Shown here piece by piece: positions 12,801 to 16,803 of a stretch of DNA of 16,803 nucleotides; positions within the stretch are counted from its first letter, which is position 1, and every line of letters starts with the position of its first letter. The notes beneath the pieces were generated by a model that worked only from the letters and a program-made list of their open reading frames with translations, was not told the origin of the DNA and did no database searches. This DNA is from an uncultured Dorea sp. (GTDB lineage: Bacteria > Bacillota > Clostridia > Lachnospirales > Lachnospiraceae), in contig UQRE01000045.1 of NCBI GenBank assembly GCA_900543415.1, positions 1 to 16,803 on the forward strand, written 5' to 3'. A program made the position numbers and the translations under genes.

Positions 12801-13994
12801 ATGAGTGGAATCAAAGATGCAAAACGAAGACAACAGCGGAGGCAACAACGAAGACGCCGAAAGAAAAAGATACAACGTTTGACAGTTCTATTCGGTTCTC
12901 TTTTTCTTATTCTCCTTCTTGTTTTTACCGTTCGCGGTATCACAAATAAGAGCAACGAGAAAGAGAAAAAAGAAGAGAAGAAAACAACTGTAAAAAAAGA
13001 AAAGATCGACACCTCCCATGTAGAGGTAAAAAACCTTGTGATCAACACAAAAGACAATAAAAAAGGCAAAAACAAAACCCGTACGATCACCATCAGTTCT
13101 ATGGGTGACTGTACACTCGGAACAGACGAGAATTTCAATCAATCACGTAGTTTGAACGCCTTTTATAATTCACAGGGCGCTGATTATTTTTTCAAAAATG
13201 TACGATCGATTTTGGAAAAGGATGATCTGTCAATTGTAAATTTTGAGGGAACACTCACCACCTCCACCACGAGGGCAGACAAGAAATTTGCATTTAAGGC
13301 AGATCCAGAATATGTAAACATCCTGACCGGTGGCTCAGTGGAAGCTGCAAATATAGCGAACAACCACAGCTCTGACTATGGAGAGGTCAGTCGCACAGAC
13401 ACTTTAGAAATACTGGAGGATGCAGGTATTGCCGCTTTTGGCTACGAACAGGTACAGCTTTTGGAGATCAACGGGATCAAAGTGGGACTTACCGGTATCT
13501 ATGAATTAGCAGAACATTTAGAAAAAAAGCAACAGGTAAAGGAAAATATTGCTGCTCTCAAAGAAGCCGGAGCAGAACTTATCATCGTGAATTTCCACTG
13601 GGGTATGGAACGTGAATATGTCCCAAACGAAACGCAGAAAAAGCTTGCACACCTGGCAATTGACGAAGGCGCTGACTTGGTAATCGGACATCACCCTCAC
13701 GTCCTTCAAGGTATTGAAAAATATAAAGGAAAATATATTGCCTACAGCCTTGGCAATTTCTGTTTCGGAGGCAACAGCAACCCGCAGGATAAAGATACGA
13801 TGATCTTTCAACAGACATTTACCATTGAAGACGGAAAGCTAAAAAAGGATGATAACATCAACATCATTCCTTGTTCCGTCTCCTCAAAAAGCAACGTAAA
13901 TGATTACTGCCCGACTCCTTTGGAGGGAGATGAAAAGCAGCGGGTGTTGGATAAAATCGAAGAATACAGCGGACAAATCCAAGATAACAATTAA
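12801..13994 (+). CDS. CapA-family (PGA_cap) membrane-anchored metallophosphatase-like protein (397 aa)
   Basis: The protein starts with about 24 mostly Arg/Lys/Gln residues, then a transmembrane anchor (about 27-46, LTVLFGSLFLILLLVFTV) and a Lys/Glu-rich linker to about 90. The CapA domain runs from about 95 to 375: SMGDCTLG (metal ligand Asp103), NFEGTLT, ANNHSSDYG, NFHWGMEREYVP (264 on), GHHPHVLQG (296 on) and YSLGNFCFGG. These residues form the metal-binding site of calcineurin-like phosphoesterases. CapA of Bacillus is needed for poly-gamma-glutamate capsule export; most clostridial homologues are uncharacterised and no capB or capC is nearby, so a general envelope role is safer. The ATG at 12801 has only a weak site (GTAAGAG). 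The strong GC-poor, positively charged N terminus is unusual in length. A terminator follows at once. Confidence 0.85.
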   Translation: MSGIKDAKRRQQRRQQRRRRKKKIQRLTVLFGSLFLILLLVFTVRGITNKSNEKEKKEEKKTTVKKEKIDTSHVEVKNLVINTKDNKKGKNKTRTITISSMGDCTLGTDENFNQSRSLNAFYNSQGADYFFKNVRSILEKDDLSIVNFEGTLTTSTTRADKKFAFKADPEYVNILTGGSVEAANIANNHSSDYGEVSRTDTLEILEDAGIAAFGYEQVQLLEINGIKVGLTGIYELAEHLEKKQQVKENIAALKEAGAELIIVNFHWGMEREYVPNETQKKLAHLAIDEGADLVIGHHPHVLQGIEKYKGKYIAYSLGNFCFGGNSNPQDKDTMIFQQTFTIEDGKLKKDDNINIIPCSVSSKSNVNDYCPTPLEGDEKQRVLDKIEEYSGQIQDNN

Positions 13995-14026
13995 GGGACG
14001 AAGGTTCACAAACCTTCATCCCTTTT
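13993..14026 (+). terminator. Intrinsic terminator of the CapA gene
   Basis: AAGGGACGAAGGTT (13993-14006) pairs with AACCTTCATCCCTT (14011-14024) with one mismatch, running into TTTTTT. It sits between convergent genes and may also slow the leftward AEC transcript. Confidence 0.85.
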
Positions 14027-14030
14027 TTGC

Positions 14031-14963
14031 TTAATAAAACATTTCATATAGCATGACCATCACCGGCATAGTGACAATACAGAAAATCACTGACATAACA
14101 TTGATCACGCTGGCGTACTTTACATCTTTGTTATAAAGCTGTGCAAGCTGAGTAATCATTGCCGCTGCCGGCGCCGCAGTTGCAAGAAGCACAATCATCA
14201 ATATATATTCCACATCTGGATGGATTCCCATCTGACCAAGAATTCCAAAGCCAAGAACTCCCAGAATCGGATAGAAAATCAGTCGGAAGAAGCAGATAAG
14301 ATATGGTCTCTTTTGTTTAAATACCCACTTAAGATCTACATTTCCAATAGCCATGCCGATTACCAGCATACTGGCTGGTGTAATCATATTTCCAAATCCA
14401 CTGACACACGTTGCGATTACATTTGGGAGCTGAATTCGGAATAGAAATAGAACAAGCCCGATGAGCATTGCAATGATATTCGGATTCAGCAAAATTTTTT
14501 TGTAATCTGTCTGCGAAGTCTCACTAATTAGGCTGATGCAATGTGTCCACATTAAAACTGTCTGGACAATAATAAACGCAGTTGTATAAAATACCCATTC
14601 ACTTCCAAGGACCGCGCCGACCAGCGGAATGATAAGATATCCTGCATTTGTATAAATGATCGATGCTTTCTCGATACTGTTAAAACGAAAGATATGATTC
14701 AGAATCCATGTCCCTGCCAACATGACAATATGGACAAAGATTGCTGCTATAACAGCAAGCAGCAATCCTCTCACCTTATCGTCCGTCATCTCTATTTGAA
14801 AAGAATCAATAATAATACACGGAGAACAAATATATACTACCAAATTGGAAATCACTTTTCCGTCCGTTTCCTGAAAAATCCCAATCTTGACAACGAAAAA
14901 TCCTACCGCCATTGTAAGAAACATTGCAAGTATCTGTTCTGCCAGTAATAAACTAAGCTCCAT
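14031..14963 (-). CDS. AEC-family transporter (auxin efflux carrier family, 310 aa)
   Basis: This is an integral membrane secondary transporter of the bile/arsenite/riboflavin superfamily. About ten hydrophobic helices cover the whole length. The family pattern is visible in the first half (GFFVVKIGIFQETDGKVISN, then LVVYICSPCIIIDSF) and the second (GNMITPASMLVIGMAIGNVD, LLATAAPAAAMITQLAQLYN). Bacterial members export or import malate, malonate or other organic anions; the substrate here is not predictable. It is the second gene of an operon: its ATG shares one base with the stop of the upstream gene (TAATG), and GAGGTTA inside that gene is its ribosome binding site. Tight coupling suggests joint function with the membrane protein upstream. 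Confidence 0.9.
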   Translation of the reverse strand: MELSLLLAEQILAMFLTMAVGFFVVKIGIFQETDGKVISNLVVYICSPCIIIDSFQIEMTDDKVRGLLLAVIAAIFVHIVMLAGTWILNHIFRFNSIEKASIIYTNAGYLIIPLVGAVLGSEWVFYTTAFIIVQTVLMWTHCISLISETSQTDYKKILLNPNIIAMLIGLVLFLFRIQLPNVIATCVSGFGNMITPASMLVIGMAIGNVDLKWVFKQKRPYLICFFRLIFYPILGVLGFGILGQMGIHPDVEYILMIVLLATAAPAAAMITQLAQLYNKDVKYASVINVMSVIFCIVTMPVMVMLYEMFY

Positions 14964-16657
14964 TATTCGGTAACCTCTTTTGCCTCATCCTCCAAAGGAA
15001 TCACTTCTGTTGGATCTGCCGCTTTCGCTTCTTCCTCTGATTTTCCCTGCGTAACTCCGTCAATCGTCAAAGACATCACTGTATTTGCCTTCTCATCTTC
15101 TTTGTATTCCATTGTAATCTCCTGTCCCACTTCGCATCTTACTACATCGAGGAAGTCTACAACAGACAGATCGAAAATGTCATCTGAGCCTTCTACCATG
15201 AGATAGTAATGAGAAGTACCTTCCAGAACCGCCTGCGCAATCTTTGTGATTTTCCCGGTTATTGTCTTCACTTCTCTCGTATCCTCTTCTTCTTTTTTCA
15301 CACCACTGCTCATAAGAAGTTCCAGATAATTTTCTTCACATTGACTCACACTGTCACCGATGGCTACAATCTGGTATTTCTGCACGTTTACCATTGCATA
15401 TTTTTTTACAAGACCGGCATCATCTTTCAACGCAATAAAGTACGTCGGCTCATCAGAAATATTAAGAAGCAGCGGAAATGTCGCTTTATATTTCAAGTTC
15501 TGCACCTGACCTTCTGCGGAAGACATTGCAGACGCCTCTGTAGCCCCCTCTACTTTATAGTATTTTGTCTCCATTGTTCGCTGGTTGGACAATACAAATC
15601 CTACGTTAGACTGGTCTCCATTTACGGAAGTAACTCCGGTATACATCCATACATCATCATCCAGCGCAAGATAATTATAGCCATCTGTTGTCTCCAGACA
15701 GTCCTTCTGACTTAATACACTATTTAAGAATCCATGTTTCAAAGTTCCATAATAGTCAAAAAGCTGTACAAGCAGGTCAGCGGAATAAGCACGATCTACC
15801 CACTGCGGAACATCATCAATTTTATAAGTCTTAGTTTCTCCGGTAATCGCATTACAGAGAACCACTTTTCCTACTGTTTCACCGCCAAACAGACCGATGT
15901 TATATTTTTTTACAGGAGCGATCCAGTAAGGCACTCCCTGCTCGTCAATCTCAAAACTCAACTCTCCATAGATATAGGTTGGATGTGCGAATCTCAAATG
16001 TCTGTAAATATTGCGGTTAAAATAATCACTGGTAGTATATTTCATACCTTCTTCCAGCTTCACAAGTTCCGTGGACTGTGTTGCCATATTGATCCGGATA
16101 TATGCCGGAATACCTGCTCTGTGATTCGTCAGCCATTTAATCGGACTTGCATATCGAAGCGGAGACACACGCACCGGATTATCTTTGTAGTTGATCTGGC
16201 TGTAAATCTCATCCGCCTCAAACTGAGATACCATATCTACCATACTTCCCATCTTACGATCGCCTAATATAGCCGCTGTATCTCTATCTAAGATTGGAAT
16301 TTTATCAAAGGATAATTCCTCCACATCGTCAGCAAATTCTCCCTCTTGCACCTTCATAAGCTTCTGATATTTCTTCGCATTTACAATTGGTGAAGACAAT
16401 AAAGTTCCCACCAGATAAACAACGCCCAATGCAAGAAGTACGGTTAAAATACTGCGAAAACCTTTATCGGTTTTAAAGGCGCCTTTCCCCGGTTTCTTAC
16501 GCATTGTGTAATAGACAAGACCGATCACTGCCAATGCCATAATGAAAAACCATGTCTCCGAAGAATGAATATTAAATGCCGGAAGTGCAACATAATAATA
16601 GATTCCCGCTATTATAATGACCATCAGCGCAATTGCTAATTTCCCTTTCTTTTTCAT
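14963..16657 (-). CDS. Uncharacterised membrane-anchored protein (564 aa)
   Basis: I do not recognise a characterised family. Three transmembrane helices lie at about 6-27, 35-52 and 68-89, then about 470 residues, predicted on one side of the membrane. The bulk (about 95-450) is beta-rich with repeated Tyr/Trp/Gly motifs: FAHPTYIYGELSFEIDEQG, PYWIAPVKKYNIGLFGGETV and GDQSNVGFVLSNQRTMETKY. Residues about 467-537 look like an OB-type barrel (TITGKITKIAQAVLEGTSHY, ending MSLTIDG). The C-terminal tail is acidic. Similar 550-600-residue proteins are common in Lachnospiraceae as conserved hypotheticals. ATG 16657 follows GGGAGGT eight bases upstream. It is coupled to the AEC transporter by a one-base overlap. 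It may be a cell-surface or scaffold subunit for that transporter; this is inference. Confidence 0.8.
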   Translation of the reverse strand: MKKKGKLAIALMVIIIAGIYYYVALPAFNIHSSETWFFIMALAVIGLVYYTMRKKPGKGAFKTDKGFRSILTVLLALGVVYLVGTLLSSPIVNAKKYQKLMKVQEGEFADDVEELSFDKIPILDRDTAAILGDRKMGSMVDMVSQFEADEIYSQINYKDNPVRVSPLRYASPIKWLTNHRAGIPAYIRINMATQSTELVKLEEGMKYTTSDYFNRNIYRHLRFAHPTYIYGELSFEIDEQGVPYWIAPVKKYNIGLFGGETVGKVVLCNAITGETKTYKIDDVPQWVDRAYSADLLVQLFDYYGTLKHGFLNSVLSQKDCLETTDGYNYLALDDDVWMYTGVTSVNGDQSNVGFVLSNQRTMETKYYKVEGATEASAMSSAEGQVQNLKYKATFPLLLNISDEPTYFIALKDDAGLVKKYAMVNVQKYQIVAIGDSVSQCEENYLELLMSSGVKKEEEDTREVKTITGKITKIAQAVLEGTSHYYLMVEGSDDIFDLSVVDFLDVVRCEVGQEITMEYKEDEKANTVMSLTIDGVTQGKSEEEAKAADPTEVIPLEDEAKEVTE

Positions 16658-16680
16658 AGATTACCTCCCTGTTTATTTCT

Positions 16681-16706
16681 GGTAGTGTCAAAAACTACCT
16701 GTTTTT
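16681..16706 (+). terminator. Terminator-like hairpin facing right
   Basis: GGTAGT (16681-16686) pairs with ACTACC (16694-16699), then TGTTTTTT. It points along the plus strand although no plus gene lies just before it, and it sits in the 5' leader of the leftward gene. Such hairpins are often found at insertion-sequence ends. Confidence 0.5.
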
Positions 16707-16803
16707 TATTGCTCAAATCTATTAAAAACCTTGATTTTATGGGAAGTCGCAAATAAAAAGAGCATTTACCTCCCATTTTTGATATAATGTCCTCGACCAA
16801 AAT
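16684..16803 (+). mobile_element. Possible left end of an insertion sequence (partial)
   Basis: From about 16684 the sequence is AT-rich and non-coding. It holds the rightward hairpin and T-run, and an extended -10 box pointing out of the window. This matches the layout of an IS end with a read-in terminator and transposase promoter. No transposase codon is visible, so it is unproven; it could simply be the upstream region of the next gene. Confidence 0.3.
16780..16788 (+). promoter_or_regulatory. Extended -10 promoter candidate leaving the window
   Basis: TGATATAAT gives a perfect TATAAT with the TGN extension. No good -35 lies 16-18 bases upstream. It would drive a gene beyond 16803. Confidence 0.45.

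Noticed and set aside
1..16803. tRNA or rRNA genes as integration targets
   Set aside because: No cloverleaf, anticodon arm with CCA-type end or rRNA signature was seen on either strand on reading; the T-box at leuS only mimics tRNA-pairing segments.

Overview
This is an AT-rich window from a Gram-positive anaerobe of the Clostridia, most likely a Lachnospiraceae gut commensal. The basis is the low GC, AGGAGG-type ribosome binding sites, a leucine T-box ahead of leuS, and clostridial mobile-element genes. The species cannot be fixed from sequence alone.

The window has two halves. About 1-9,360 is accessory DNA. About 9,373-16,680 looks like ordinary chromosome: leuS with its T-box, a small P-loop protein, a CapA-family protein, and an operon of a membrane-anchored unknown protein with an AEC transporter. 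The right edge (16,684-16,803) may enter an insertion sequence.

The accessory half is layered. Leftward (minus strand) runs a Tn4451/Tn5397-like recombination module: a TnpW-like small protein, a coupled 23-codon leader, a large serine recombinase whose last 62 residues are cut off by a one-base frameshift, and an XRE regulator. Rightward runs a TetR plus EFR1-type flavodoxin/ferredoxin cargo operon. It is followed by pieces in the order of the Tn916 right half: a cysteine-rich KTR protein (Orf6-like), an Orf7-like sigma factor and an Orf8-like helix-turn-helix protein. No Tn916 xis or int follows. In their place is a gene-poor stretch rich in interleaved inverted repeats (5,557-5,861), then a single-gene transcription unit for a nucleoside-deoxyribosyltransferase/TIR-like protein with a helical tail. 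That protein is the best candidate for an anti-phage or NAD/nucleotide-targeting effector. Next come two broken gene ends that abut near 7,450, hairpins resembling the Orf8 terminator, a membrane-anchored XRE regulator, and an array of 11-bp-phased repeats just beyond the 3' end of leuS that may mark the element/chromosome junction.

Most likely this is a mosaic integrative element with decayed or replaced recombination functions, carrying a redox cargo operon and a possible defence gene, lying downstream of leuS. Element ends cannot be proven here: no unambiguous target duplication is visible and the left end lies outside the window.
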